A stretch of DNA of 64,000 nt from Kocuria rosea subsp. polaris. GTDB lineage: Bacteria > Actinomycetota > Actinomycetes > Actinomycetales > Micrococcaceae. Below the pieces are notes generated by a model. It saw only the letters and a program-made list of their open reading frames with translations. It ran no database searches and had not been told where the DNA came from. The stretch covers positions 220,139 to 284,138 of the forward strand of contig NZ_LQBK01000022.1 in the NCBI RefSeq assembly GCF_001483755.1. Reading direction: 5' to 3'. This document shows positions 52,692 to 61,705 of this stretch, one piece after another. The first letter of the stretch is position 1, and each line of letters starts with the position of its first letter. The position numbers were made by a program, and so were the translations under genes.

Positions 52692-53750
52692 TCATTTCCT
52701 GGAATTCTCGTAGGCGATGTTCAAAGCATCCGTTTGTGCTTGTTCGTTCATGGATTTCAGCAGGCTGTACCCGTGCTCAATAACGGATGAGCGCGTGTGT
52801 TGGTTGGTAAGGGCGTCTATAACATGTCTTGCCAATTTCTTTGGGTCACGGGCTTGCAGAAGTGGCGTTCCATTGAAGCATGGGATGCTTCGCGCTATGA
52901 TCGGCACTCCCTGAGAAGCTGCGTCGAGGACGCTGAGTGGAAACCCTTCGTAGGACGCGGTGTGGAGGTAAACACCAGCCGTAGAAAGTTCGGCGGTAAG
53001 GGCATCAGCGCTTAGCCATCCCGTAACCCGAATGCCTTTCGCTTGTAGTTTTTCGACCTGTTCTGTCTCGCCATCGCCTATCCAGACGAATTCGATGTCT
53101 TTCAACCGCTGGCGTACTTGATTGGCTACCGATATAAAAAACTCCGGATCTTTTTGGGGGGTCACCCTCCCAATCATGTATACCGACTTTGTGTATGGCC
53201 GGGCATTGGCGACTTCTGGGGATAGCACAGGCAATGTTGGAACATTAGGTAGGTGATATGCCGGAATTTTGGCGTTCAGACGGATGGCGAGATCCATTTC
53301 GTGTTTCGAAAGTGTCAACACACTCGAGGTGCGATGCGAAACTACGTATTCTGCTGCCCAAAATGCAGCACGTTCGACCCAGCTCCGGTTGGGGGCCTCG
53401 AACGCATAACAGTGTGGCTGGTATACGACGGAAGAAGGGAGGGGTATCGTGCGAGCATAGAAGCCGCCCCATGAAGAGTGTGCATGAACGACGTCTGGGG
53501 TCAAATTTCGTGTGACTGCCCGGATCTTGCGAATGGCTTGTGCGGGGTTGGATGGCAATCTAACCACGGATGCGAACAAGTCGACATCGGATGTTAGGTC
53601 TTTGCCAGTGCCCAGCAGAAGGTGTACGTCCTCTGGCACAAGTCGCACGATACTTCGAATTGCTCGGCTAATACCACCCTCGTAGCACTCCGTGACATGA
53701 AGAATGGTACGGGGGGTATATTTGCCGACTGGGGGATGTGTGCGATTCAC
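52692..53750 (-). CDS. GT4-family glycosyltransferase
   Basis: 352 residues, GT-B fold. ILHVTECYEGGISRAIRSIV at the start, DVVHAHSSWGG, then SVYMIGRVTPQKDPEFFISVA and SYEGFPLSVLDAASQGVPII. In that last motif the second Glu of the E-x7-E pair is Asp, a known but less common variant. Start GTG 53750. First gene of the six-gene minus operon (to 47119), which assembles and exports the repeat unit. Confidence 0.88.
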   Translation of the reverse strand: MNRTHPPVGKYTPRTILHVTECYEGGISRAIRSIVRLVPEDVHLLLGTGKDLTSDVDLFASVVRLPSNPAQAIRKIRAVTRNLTPDVVHAHSSWGGFYARTIPLPSSVVYQPHCYAFEAPNRSWVERAAFWAAEYVVSHRTSSVLTLSKHEMDLAIRLNAKIPAYHLPNVPTLPVLSPEVANARPYTKSVYMIGRVTPQKDPEFFISVANQVRQRLKDIEFVWIGDGETEQVEKLQAKGIRVTGWLSADALTAELSTAGVYLHTASYEGFPLSVLDAASQGVPIIARSIPCFNGTPLLQARDPKKLARHVIDALTNQHTRSSVIEHGYSLLKSMNEQAQTDALNIAYENSRK

Positions 53751-54079
53751 GCTATAACGCCTTTTGTTGGTTGGCGGCTACGTTTGATTGGATTTTTGGT
53801 GTCCATTTGGGCGTCTTTTATTTTAGAAGTGAAATGTATATACTGACTGCAGGATTGGGCAGTGCGAGCCGCTCGGCAGATCGGTGTAGTTACTTTGTAT
53901 TGGCGCTGTTTGTTTGTTAAGAGCATGTCAGTTGTGGAGTTAGTTCCCGCTTTGGAAAGTTACATTAATTTCGATGAGACTTGCCTTATGCCTTATGCCT
54001 TATGCTGAGGCGCAGCACGTGGTGCTAGCCAGCGAGCCCCTCTTTCGCTAGCGGCTGGATGTCTGCCTCGGAAGACCAA
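53751..54079. other. Intergenic region with heptamer tandem repeat
   Basis: About 330 A+T-rich bases ahead of the GT operon. Contains TGCCTTA repeated 3.4 times (53982-54005) and the promoter-like TATATAC near 53835. No gene seen. The promoter of the minus-strand operon should be here but was not fixed. Confidence 0.45.
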
Positions 54080-55627
54080 TTAGTATGCCCCCTCCTTGGC
54101 CACGACGGCTTTGAAGGTGCGTCCTAGAATGAGCATGTCTTGCACCGGGGACCAGTTCTCCACGTAGTACAGGTCCAGACGCACGGACTGTTCCCAGTCA
54201 AGATTGGACCGGCCTGAAACCTGCCACAGGCCGGTGATGCCCGGCCGTACGCGCAGGCGGCGGTGGACGTAGTCCTCGTACTGCTCCACCTCGGCGGGGA
54301 GCGGCGGGCGGGGTCCGACCAATGACATCTCGCCTTTGAGGACGTTGAGGAACTGGGGGAGCTCGTCCAAGCTGTAGCGGCGCATCCACTTCCCGGGCCC
54401 GGTGACGCGGGGATCGTCCTTCATCTTGAACAGCAGGCCGGCGCCCTCGTTCTGCTCCTTGAGGCGCTGGAGCACCTGCTCGGCGTCGGTGCGCATGCTT
54501 CGGAACTTCAGCATCTTGAAGCGGTTGCCGTCCTGACCGATGCGCTCCTGGGCGAAGAAGGCGGGGCCCTTGTCGTGCCTCTTGACGATCAGCGTCAGGG
54601 CCAGCAGGACGGGGGAGAGGAGGAGCAGAGCGGCTGCGGAGCCGAGGATGTCCATGAGGCGCTTGGTGAGCGCCCGGCTGCGGCTTAGCTTGGGAGTGGC
54701 CACGTGGATGAGGGGGAGCCCGGCCACCTGCTGCATGTGGATGCGGGGGCCCGCGATGTCGGTGAGGCCGGTGTCCATGACCAGCCGGATGTGGGCGTCG
54801 GCGAGCTCCCAGCTGAGGTGGCGGATCTCCGTGGTGCTCAGCGGCACGTTGGAGGACAGCACCACGGTCTCGATGCTGTGCCGGCGGCAGGCGTTCATGA
54901 CACCGCGCACGGAGGGCCGCTCACCGGGGGCCAGGGCATTGGGGGGCAGATTCAAGCGCTGCAGCTCGGCGTGGATCGGCTTGCGGGTCTCGGGGACGTA
55001 GACGGCGGCGGCCTCGAGTCCCGAGGTGGGGTACTGGCGCAGTGACTTGATGAGGTCGACCGCGCCGCCCAGGCGACCGACCACCATCGTCCGGGAGAGG
55101 GCCTCGCCCCTATAGCGGGCCTTGACCAGTCGGTCCCGCACGCCGAACCGGCCGAGGATGAGCAGGCCGATGCCGAGGGGCAGGGCGATGAGGACGTAGC
55201 TGCGGGCGGTGGGGATCTCGAAGCCGAAGGAGATGATGGCGATCGCGCCGAACAGGATGAGGCTCGAGTGGACCACCTGCCGGGTCTCCTCCATGCCGTG
55301 GCCGATCAGTCGGACGTCCCGGGCACCGCGCAGGCCCAGGTGCATCCACCAGACGAACGCGAGCACGATGCCGACGATCCAGTACGGCACGGAGAGCGGG
55401 CCCAGGTGCAGGCCGGCGTGCTCCAGCTGGAAGCGCACGAGGTGGGTGCCCAGAAGGGTGACCATCAGCGCGACACCGTCGGCCCAGCGCAGTCGGTTGA
55501 GATAGGCGGAGCGCCAGCCGGTCTGAGACGCCGGGGTGCGCTCGGCGTGGACCTGATGACGCTGGTCGCCCTGCCCCTGGATGTGATGCTGCGCTGCCGC
55601 GTGGGCGACCTGATCGACCTTGAGCAT
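54080..55627 (-). CDS. Polyprenyl-phosphate sugar transferase (WbaP/CpsE-type), copy 1
   Basis: 515 residues. Five N-terminal membrane helices are followed by a CoA-binding-like domain (MVVGRLGGAVDLIKSL) and the catalytic bacterial sugar transferase domain: KMLKFRSMRTDAE, KMDDPRVT in the form KMKDDPRVT, and YSLDELPQFLNVLKGEMSLVGPRPP, ending YYVENWSPVQDM. It puts the first sugar phosphate on undecaprenyl phosphate. The ATG at 55627 has GGGAGGG ahead. One of three paralogues in 7 kb. G+C-rich again, unlike the operon it leads. Confidence 0.93.
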   Translation of the reverse strand: MLKVDQVAHAAAQHHIQGQGDQRHQVHAERTPASQTGWRSAYLNRLRWADGVALMVTLLGTHLVRFQLEHAGLHLGPLSVPYWIVGIVLAFVWWMHLGLRGARDVRLIGHGMEETRQVVHSSLILFGAIAIISFGFEIPTARSYVLIALPLGIGLLILGRFGVRDRLVKARYRGEALSRTMVVGRLGGAVDLIKSLRQYPTSGLEAAAVYVPETRKPIHAELQRLNLPPNALAPGERPSVRGVMNACRRHSIETVVLSSNVPLSTTEIRHLSWELADAHIRLVMDTGLTDIAGPRIHMQQVAGLPLIHVATPKLSRSRALTKRLMDILGSAAALLLLSPVLLALTLIVKRHDKGPAFFAQERIGQDGNRFKMLKFRSMRTDAEQVLQRLKEQNEGAGLLFKMKDDPRVTGPGKWMRRYSLDELPQFLNVLKGEMSLVGPRPPLPAEVEQYEDYVHRRLRVRPGITGLWQVSGRSNLDWEQSVRLDLYYVENWSPVQDMLILGRTFKAVVAKEGAY

Positions 55628-55930
55628 GCTGGTGCTCCCTCCCCGAACAAAGCACGCGGCCACCTGGGGTGGTCTCCTCCAGCCCGTGAAGGAGACGGTG
55701 GGCCGCGCGCTGCATTGCACTTGTCACCAGTTTAGGGGCGCAAATGGATGAAACCGACACTATGACGAAAGGTGTTTGCATTTGCATCAGCTGGTGCCGG
55801 GAACCTGCGGAATGGCGTTGTGCCTAGTGGTGACGCGGATCACGTCGTCGGGCGGGGAGGTCGGCCCGGCCTTCAGAGTGCGATTGCGTGTCCCCCATTC
55901 AGGGGACCTTTGCGGTGGTGTGGGTGGTGC

Positions 55931-56392
55931 TCAGGCGGCGCGGACCTGCGGTGCAGTGAGCCCTGCGGCGCGGAGGTGCTCGGCCTTGAGCCGGCGGAGG
56001 CTCAGCGCCAGGCAGTCCGGGGTGTAGGCCGGGCGGAACACGACGGGCGTGCCGTCGTTGCCGTGGACGGCCAGGATCTGGCCGAGGGCGGCCTCGTGGC
56101 GTTCGAGGAGCAGGTGGCCGAAGTAGTGCTCGTTGAAGAGGTAGGCCATGTCCAGGGCGTAGGCCCAGGTGGGGGTACCGGCCTCCATGGACGCCTTCGG
56201 GCAGTCCCAGTCGCTCGGGGCGCCGGTGATGCGCAGCTGGTTGCGCAGCACCTGGTCGAGGGCCTCGGGGGTGAAGGCCAGGGTGAGCTCGGCGACGTCC
56301 TCGACAATGTCGAGGTCCAGGAGGGTGAGGCCGGCGGGGGAGCAGGACTCGAGGTAGCGCTGGACGTCGGTGGCAAGGGGGGTGGTGTGCAT
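55931..56392 (-). CDS. Hypothetical protein between sugar transferase genes
   Basis: 153 residues, soluble, with a helical start (DVQRYLESCSPAGLTLLDLDIVEDVAELTL) and AYLFNEHYFGHLLLERHEAALGQI. No family recognised. The 300 bases between it and the copy-1 sugar transferase hold no clear feature. Codon use matches the host, and its frame has the G/C third-position bias expected of a real gene. The ATG at 56392 has no strong ribosome site. Confidence 0.55.
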   Translation of the reverse strand: MHTTPLATDVQRYLESCSPAGLTLLDLDIVEDVAELTLAFTPEALDQVLRNQLRITGAPSDWDCPKASMEAGTPTWAYALDMAYLFNEHYFGHLLLERHEAALGQILAVHGNDGTPVVFRPAYTPDCLALSLRRLKAEHLRAAGLTAPQVRAA

Positions 56393-56752
56393 CGGATTCT
56401 CGCTTGTCCGTCGAGGGGTACGGATTCTTGGGGTGCTCCGAGCGTATCCGGGCGACGGCCCTAGTGGGGGCCGTTTTCTGTCCCCACATGGTCCCCATCG
56501 GACCGGACAAAAGTCTATTGTCAGTGCCTTGTTCCTATGCCGGAAGTGCTTTGCTGTGCACCATTGTCCAGACCGTGCTGTAGGCAGGTGTTGGGGAGCT
56601 CACAACCAGTGCCAGGCGTAGGGCCTCGTTGCCCCGGCTCGAAGACGGTGGGCACCGCAGAACCCTGGTACGCGAAATTCTTCCTGGACCACGTCTCGAC
56701 TGATGTCGCCGCTGCCTCCGGGGCGCCGCGCCGGGGCCACGAGGCCGGCTCG
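56393..56752. other. Intergenic region ahead of the hypothetical gene
   Basis: 360 bases. A hairpin ACGGCCC-TAGTGG-GGGCCGT at 56455-56474 followed by TTTTCTGT looks like an intrinsic terminator on the plus strand, though no plus-strand gene precedes it. No gene seen in the rest. Confidence 0.4.
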
Positions 56753-58228
56753 TCAGTGCGCGCCCTCCTTGGCGACCACGGCCTTGACCGTGCGCAGCAG
56801 GATCACGAAGTCCTGCACCGGGGACCAGTTCTCCACGTAGTAGAGGTCCAGGCGCACGGCCTGCTCCCAGTCCAGGTCGTCGCGGCCGGAGACCTGCCAC
56901 AGCCCGGTGATGCCGGGCTTGACCCGCAGCCGGCGGTGGACGTGCTCCTCATATTGGGCGACCTCGGAGGGCAGCGGCGGGCGCGGGCCCACCAGGGACA
57001 TCTCGCCCTTGAGGACGTTGAGGAACTGCGGGAGCTCGTCGAGGCTGTACTTGCGCATCCAGCGGCCCGGGGTGGTGACCCGGGGGTCGTCGGCCATGAA
57101 GAACAGCACCCCGCCCTTGGCGTCGTTGGCGGCCATCAGCTCGGCCTTGCGCTCCTCGGCGTCGGTGTACATCGAGCGGAACTTCAGCATCTTGAAGCTG
57201 GAGCCGTCCAGGCCGGTCCGCTCCTGGGCGAAGAGCACGGGCCCGCCGTCGTGTGCCTTGACGATGGCGGCGAGCACGAGCATCACGGGGGAGAGGACCA
57301 CCAGGGCGGTAAGCGCGCCGGCGAGGTCGACCAGGCGCTTGAGCAGCAGTCGTGACCGGCTCATCCGCGGTGTGGAGACGTGGATCAGCGGCAGACCGGC
57401 CAGCTGCTGGGTGTGGATGCGCGGGCCCGCGATGTCGGTGAGCCCGGTGTCGAGGACGAGGCGGATGCGCTCGTCGGCCAGGTACCAGGACAGGTGCCGG
57501 AGCTCCTCCGAGCTCAGCGGCGCGGACGCGGCCATCACCAGGGTCTCGATCCGGTGGGCGCGGCACGCGGCCACGATCCCCTCCACGGACGGCGCCTCCC
57601 CGGCGGGCAGCATGTTCTCGGGCATCGGCACCCGGGCCAGGTGGTGCGGCAGGACGCGCGACGACGACGGGGCGTAGACCGCCACCGGGTCGAAGCCCGC
57701 GGCCGGGTGCTGCTGCAGGGACTTGAGCATCTCCACGACTCCAGGCACGCGTCCGACCACCAGGGTCCGGGACATCGCCTCGCCGGTCAGCCGGCGGCGG
57801 GTCAGCCCCCGCCGGACCAGGCCGCGCCCGGCCAGCAGCAGGAGCGTGCCCAGCGGCAGGGCGATCACCACGTAGCTGCGGGCCATCGGCACGTTGAGTA
57901 CGTAGGACAGGATCGCCAGGGCGCCGAAGAGCACCAGCGTGGCGGAGACCACCTGCCGGTTCTCCTCCACGCCGTAGCCGATCAGGCGCACGTCGCGGGC
58001 GCCCCGCAGCTCCAGCCAGCCCCACCAGGCGGCACCCAGCAGGGCGCCCACCAGCCAGTACGGCATGGTCAGCTGACCCAGCCTGAGCGCCTCCTGCTCG
58101 AAGCCGAAGCGCAGCAGCTGCGTCAGCACCAGTGTGGCGGCCAGGGCGGTCGCGTCCACGCGCCGCAGGCTGCTGATGTGGGTGTCCCGCCAGGCGGCAG
58201 GCCGCACGGACATGTTCTTCTTGAGCAC
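56753..58228 (-). CDS. Polyprenyl-phosphate sugar transferase, copy 2
   Basis: 491 residues, same architecture as copy 1: N-terminal membrane helices, middle domain TLVVGRVPGVVEMLKSL, catalytic part KMLKFRSMYTDAEE, YSLDELPQFLNVLKGEMS and a C-terminal VKAVVAKEGAH. The usual R-S-M and D-D-P-R-V-T positions are kept. Starts GTG 58228 behind GGGGGGAG, in line with the LKQ/LKK start of the other copies. Divergent from the WecB/TagA gene. Copies share the catalytic half but differ in the periplasm-side loops. Confidence 0.93.
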   Translation of the reverse strand: MLKKNMSVRPAAWRDTHISSLRRVDATALAATLVLTQLLRFGFEQEALRLGQLTMPYWLVGALLGAAWWGWLELRGARDVRLIGYGVEENRQVVSATLVLFGALAILSYVLNVPMARSYVVIALPLGTLLLLAGRGLVRRGLTRRRLTGEAMSRTLVVGRVPGVVEMLKSLQQHPAAGFDPVAVYAPSSSRVLPHHLARVPMPENMLPAGEAPSVEGIVAACRAHRIETLVMAASAPLSSEELRHLSWYLADERIRLVLDTGLTDIAGPRIHTQQLAGLPLIHVSTPRMSRSRLLLKRLVDLAGALTALVVLSPVMLVLAAIVKAHDGGPVLFAQERTGLDGSSFKMLKFRSMYTDAEERKAELMAANDAKGGVLFFMADDPRVTTPGRWMRKYSLDELPQFLNVLKGEMSLVGPRPPLPSEVAQYEEHVHRRLRVKPGITGLWQVSGRDDLDWEQAVRLDLYYVENWSPVQDFVILLRTVKAVVAKEGAH

Positions 58229-58590
58229 GTTGGTCACTCCCCCCGAGTGTGATGGGGGCCGGAACACTCCTCCTACGCCCCCCGGCGTGGTTCCGGCCCC
58301 CATCGATGACTTTACAAGTGCACATCTATGCAAACAGGCCCTTAACTGGGGACAGTCCTGCTGGCGTGATGCGGTCACTGCTTTGCTAGCGTAAATGCAG
58401 GCGCATGATCCCGGCCACCAGGGCTGGTGGGCACGGGACCGGCGCTCCAGGGGGTGCCGGTGTGCCGGCGGAGATCCGGGGGGATCCCGCCGCACCACGG
58501 ACGGCGCTCCCTGCCGAAGCCGCCGACCCGATCACCAGGTGCCGGCGGGGGAGCAAGGCGCCGCCGAGGCGCAGCACAGGGGGAGTTCGC

Positions 58591-59391
58591 ATGTTGAAGC
58601 ACCAGAGCCGTGCCCAGAGCACGGGCCCGATCGAGATCCCGGTCAGCGGTGTCCGGGTGACGCCCATGGACGCCGAGGAGCTGCACCGCTGGATCTCGGC
58701 CACGTGGCAGGAGCGGCGCAAGGCCGCGGTCCTCGCCCACAACCTGCACAGTCTCTACACGTGGGAGGTCAACGCCACGTTCCGCGCCTTCTACGAGAAG
58801 GCCGACGTGGTGCTGACCGACGGGTTCCCTGTCCTGAAGCTGGCCAAGTGGCGGTCCGGGCGCGACCTCAGCGCCAAGCGGCACCGCCTCGGCACCCTGG
58901 ACTGGCTGCCCGGCCTGATGGGGCGCACCCCGGTGCGGCGCGTCGCCGTCGTCGGCGCGACCGCCGCGGGCAACGCCCGCACGGTGGACATGCTCCGGCG
59001 GGACGCAGCCGCCGGCCAGGTCGAGGGCTGGCCGGGGGAGGGGTGGAACCCCGTGCTCGAGGAGCACATCGTCCGGGAGCTCCAGGAGTTCCGGCCGGAC
59101 TTCGTCATCGTGGGCCTGGGCATGCCGCTGCAGGAGGAGTTCCTGAGCCGGCGCTGGGCGGAGCTGCCCACGGCGATCTACGCGGCCGTCGGCGGCGGCA
59201 TCGACGAGTACGCCGGCATCCAGAAGCCCCCGCCGCGGTGGCTCGGACCCATCGGGCTGGAGTGGGCCTACCGGCTGGTCACCCAGCCGCGGCGGCTGGG
59301 ACACCGGTACGTCGTTGAGCCGTGGATCCTCGCCTACCTGCTGGCGACCAAGGCCATGCGGAAGGACGAAGTCGCGCCCGTGGGCGCCTGA
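58591..59391 (+). CDS. WecB/TagA/CpsF-family glycosyltransferase (GT26)
   Basis: 266 residues. VLAHNLHSLYTWEVNATFRAF (partial), ADVVLTDGFPVLKLAKW with the catalytic Asp region, RRVAVVGATAAGN, PDFVIVGLGMPLQEEF and LGPIGLEWAYRLVTQPRRL define the family that adds the second sugar (for example ManNAc) to the lipid-linked first sugar. It has no membrane helix. The ATG at 58591 has GGGGGAG ahead. Divergent to copy 2 and convergent with copy 3 of the sugar transferase, its likely partners. Confidence 0.93.
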   Translation: MLKHQSRAQSTGPIEIPVSGVRVTPMDAEELHRWISATWQERRKAAVLAHNLHSLYTWEVNATFRAFYEKADVVLTDGFPVLKLAKWRSGRDLSAKRHRLGTLDWLPGLMGRTPVRRVAVVGATAAGNARTVDMLRRDAAAGQVEGWPGEGWNPVLEEHIVRELQEFRPDFVIVGLGMPLQEEFLSRRWAELPTAIYAAVGGGIDEYAGIQKPPPRWLGPIGLEWAYRLVTQPRRLGHRYVVEPWILAYLLATKAMRKDEVAPVGA

Positions 59392-59604
59392 ATGTATCGC
59401 CGTACCTCAACCGTGATCGAAGAAGTGTCTTGGCTCTGCGCCGGGCGGCGAGGTCCTCGGCGCGCAGGGGTTCAAGGTGCAGGGAATGGTGTGCCAGTGA
59501 TCGCTCGAACTGCAGGCGGAAGGGTGGTCAGGTCCAGGATCCCGAACTTCTTGCCGCTCCCGTCGCCGGGGTCGACACTCACCGCATTGGCCAGCACGGG
59601 GCAA

Positions 59605-59656
59605 CACCAATGGGACGTCCTTCAACTTCTTTGTGCTTCAGGGCGTCCCACTGGTG
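59605..59656. repeat. Imperfect inverted repeat in the gap before sugar transferase copy 3
   Basis: Arms CACCAATGGGACG (59605-59617) and CGTCCCACTGGTG (59644-59656) pair at 12 of 13 with a 26-base loop. It lies in the 328-base gap between the converging WecB/TagA and copy-3 genes, which holds no gene; it may be a terminator. Confidence 0.4.
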
Positions 59657-59718
59657 CCGCCCGAAGGTTGGCATCGCCCCGACTCCTGTTATGGCTAGTC
59701 GGGTCGGGCTCGGCAGTA

Positions 59719-61191
59719 TCAGTACGCTCCCTCTCGAGCGACAACTGCTTTGAAGGTACGGAGCAGGATGACGAAGTCCAGCACGGGTGACCAGTTTTCG
59801 ACGTAGTAAAGATCCAGACGAACCGTCTGTTCCCACCCCAGATCGGCGCGGCCGGAGACCTGCCACAGACCCGTGATTCCAGGTAGCACCCGGAGGCGGC
59901 GGTGAGCGTAGTCCTCGTACTCGGCCACCTCCGCCTCCACCTGCGGGCGTGGCCCCACCAGAGACATCTCTCCCTTGAGGACGTTCACAAACTGCGGCAG
60001 TTCGTCGAGGCTGTACTTGCGCATCCAGCGCCCCGGACTGGTCACACGCGGGTCGTTTTTCAGGTGGAAGAGTAGAGCATTGCTCCCCGCCTCAGCCATG
60101 AGTTGTTTCTGCAGAGACGAGGCGTCCGTGCGCATGCTGCGGAACTTGAGCATCTTGAAGCGCCGCCCTTCCATGCCGATGCGCTCTTGGGCGAACAGGA
60201 TGGGACCGCCGTCGTGGAGCTTGACGATCAGTGCGAGGGCCAGAATCACCGGGGAGAGCACCAGCAGAGCCGAAACAGATCCGACGATGTCGACCGCACG
60301 CTTGCTCCACTTTTTGCCGAGGGTCATCTTGGGCGTGGAAACGTGGATGAGCGGCAGGCCGGCCAAGTGTTGGGTGTGGATTCGCGGGCCTGCGATATCA
60401 GTGAGTCCAGTGTCGAGAATCAGGCGGATGTTCTCATCAGCCAGATGCCAGCTCAGGTGGCGGACCTGCTCAGAGCTGAGGGGGGCGCTTGCGGCCAGCA
60501 CGAGCGTCTCAATCTGGTATTCACGGCACGTGTTCAGGATCTCTTCCACACTGGCGCGCCCATTCTCTGGCCACAGGTTCGGAGGCATCTGTACGGTCGC
60601 GAGCGCCGCTGAAAGTGGCTCCTCTGCCGGTGGGGAATACACCGCTACAGGTGTGAAGCCTGGGTCGGCGTTGTCCTGCAGATACTGGACGAACTCGGCC
60701 GCTCCAGGTTGGCGACCAACGACGAGTGTCCTGGACATGGTGAGTCCGCGTGACCGCTGAACCAGCAAGTGCCGCCGCATCAAACCACGAGCCAGGAGCA
60801 GCAATCCGAGACCGATGGGAAGGGCCAGGATGACGTAACTGCGTGCCACCGGGATGTCCAAGGCGAACGACACGATGGCGAGAGCGCCGAAAAGCATGAG
60901 TGTTGCAGAGACGACCTCGCGGGTTTCCTCGACCCAGTAGCCAATCAGGCGGACGTCTCTGGTCCCGCGAAGGTCCAGCAACATCCACCAAGCGATGGCC
61001 AGCAACAAACCCACCAGCCAATAGGGCATGGGTGCGTTCTCCAGCGGTAGCACCTTGTCGTCGAAACCGAAACGGGCAATCTGAGCTGCCCCGACGGCCA
61101 GCGCGAGCGCAACCGCGTCAATCCTGCGTAGGCTGTTGACATAATTCTCGCGCCACGCTGTCGAACGTGTTGCTGTTGTCTGTTTGAGCAC
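59719..61191 (-). CDS. Polyprenyl-phosphate sugar transferase, copy 3
   Basis: 490 residues, same domain order as copies 1 and 2: membrane helices, TLVVGRQPGAAEFVQYLQD, KMLKFRSMRTDASSLQ, NDPRVTSPGRWM, YSLDELPQFVNVLKGEMSLV and an end VVAREGAY. Starts GTG 61191 with AAGGAC about 9 bases ahead. It is less GC-rich at third positions than copies 1 and 2, so it may have arrived separately. Presence of three initiating transferases suggests alternative first sugars or different polymers. Confidence 0.93.
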   Translation of the reverse strand: MLKQTTATRSTAWRENYVNSLRRIDAVALALAVGAAQIARFGFDDKVLPLENAPMPYWLVGLLLAIAWWMLLDLRGTRDVRLIGYWVEETREVVSATLMLFGALAIVSFALDIPVARSYVILALPIGLGLLLLARGLMRRHLLVQRSRGLTMSRTLVVGRQPGAAEFVQYLQDNADPGFTPVAVYSPPAEEPLSAALATVQMPPNLWPENGRASVEEILNTCREYQIETLVLAASAPLSSEQVRHLSWHLADENIRLILDTGLTDIAGPRIHTQHLAGLPLIHVSTPKMTLGKKWSKRAVDIVGSVSALLVLSPVILALALIVKLHDGGPILFAQERIGMEGRRFKMLKFRSMRTDASSLQKQLMAEAGSNALLFHLKNDPRVTSPGRWMRKYSLDELPQFVNVLKGEMSLVGPRPQVEAEVAEYEDYAHRRLRVLPGITGLWQVSGRADLGWEQTVRLDLYYVENWSPVLDFVILLRTFKAVVAREGAY

Positions 61192-61705
61192 GGGTGTTGT
61201 CCTTTCCCCCCGCGGCCTCACTATGGCCGAACTCCTCCGAGTGAACAGGGCCGTGCCGGGACTCGCGAATGCATCGTCGGCGAGTTCTCTGGACTGCCCC
61301 GGTCAGCCGGCTCCGGAGTGCGTGCCACTGTGAACCAGTCAACCCCCATCGACTGGCACCTCCTCGCCGGATCGGATCGATCCGACTGGTCGTGGTTGCC
61401 GCGGTACCGACTCTAAAGCGAAGGCGCTCCCGATACTTACTTTTGTCCAATAATGGCCGAATGTGAATTCACATATGCGATGACATGGGGCAACGTTCGC
61501 GTGAGTCGACCGTGCTAACCTTGTGCGGTTGCCAAGGCGAGGGGACCCCTGCGGTCCCGTGATCGACGACGGCTGGTTGAACGTTCCCGCCCCACCGGCG
61601 CGGCGCCCCTCCGGGTGTCCCGCCCAGCGTCCAGAACGCGGGGGAGGGTCTGCGGCCGGTATCGCCTGGCCATTCCGACGACAGACCCGCTACCGAGGAG
61701 TTCCC
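61192..61705. other. Intergenic region with perfect palindrome (junction of island and rplY)
   Basis: 514 bases between divergent sugar transferase copy 3 and rplY. The left half is A+T-rich; GC content rises from about 61500. ATGTGAATTCACAT is a perfect 14-bp palindrome at 61461-61474. TAACCT near 61517 could be a -10 box for rplY, without a clear -35. No gene seen. Confidence 0.45.

Noticed and set aside
56455..56480. Intrinsic terminator with T run on the plus strand
   Set aside because: Kept only as a note, because no plus-strand gene ends there; it could belong to a lost gene.
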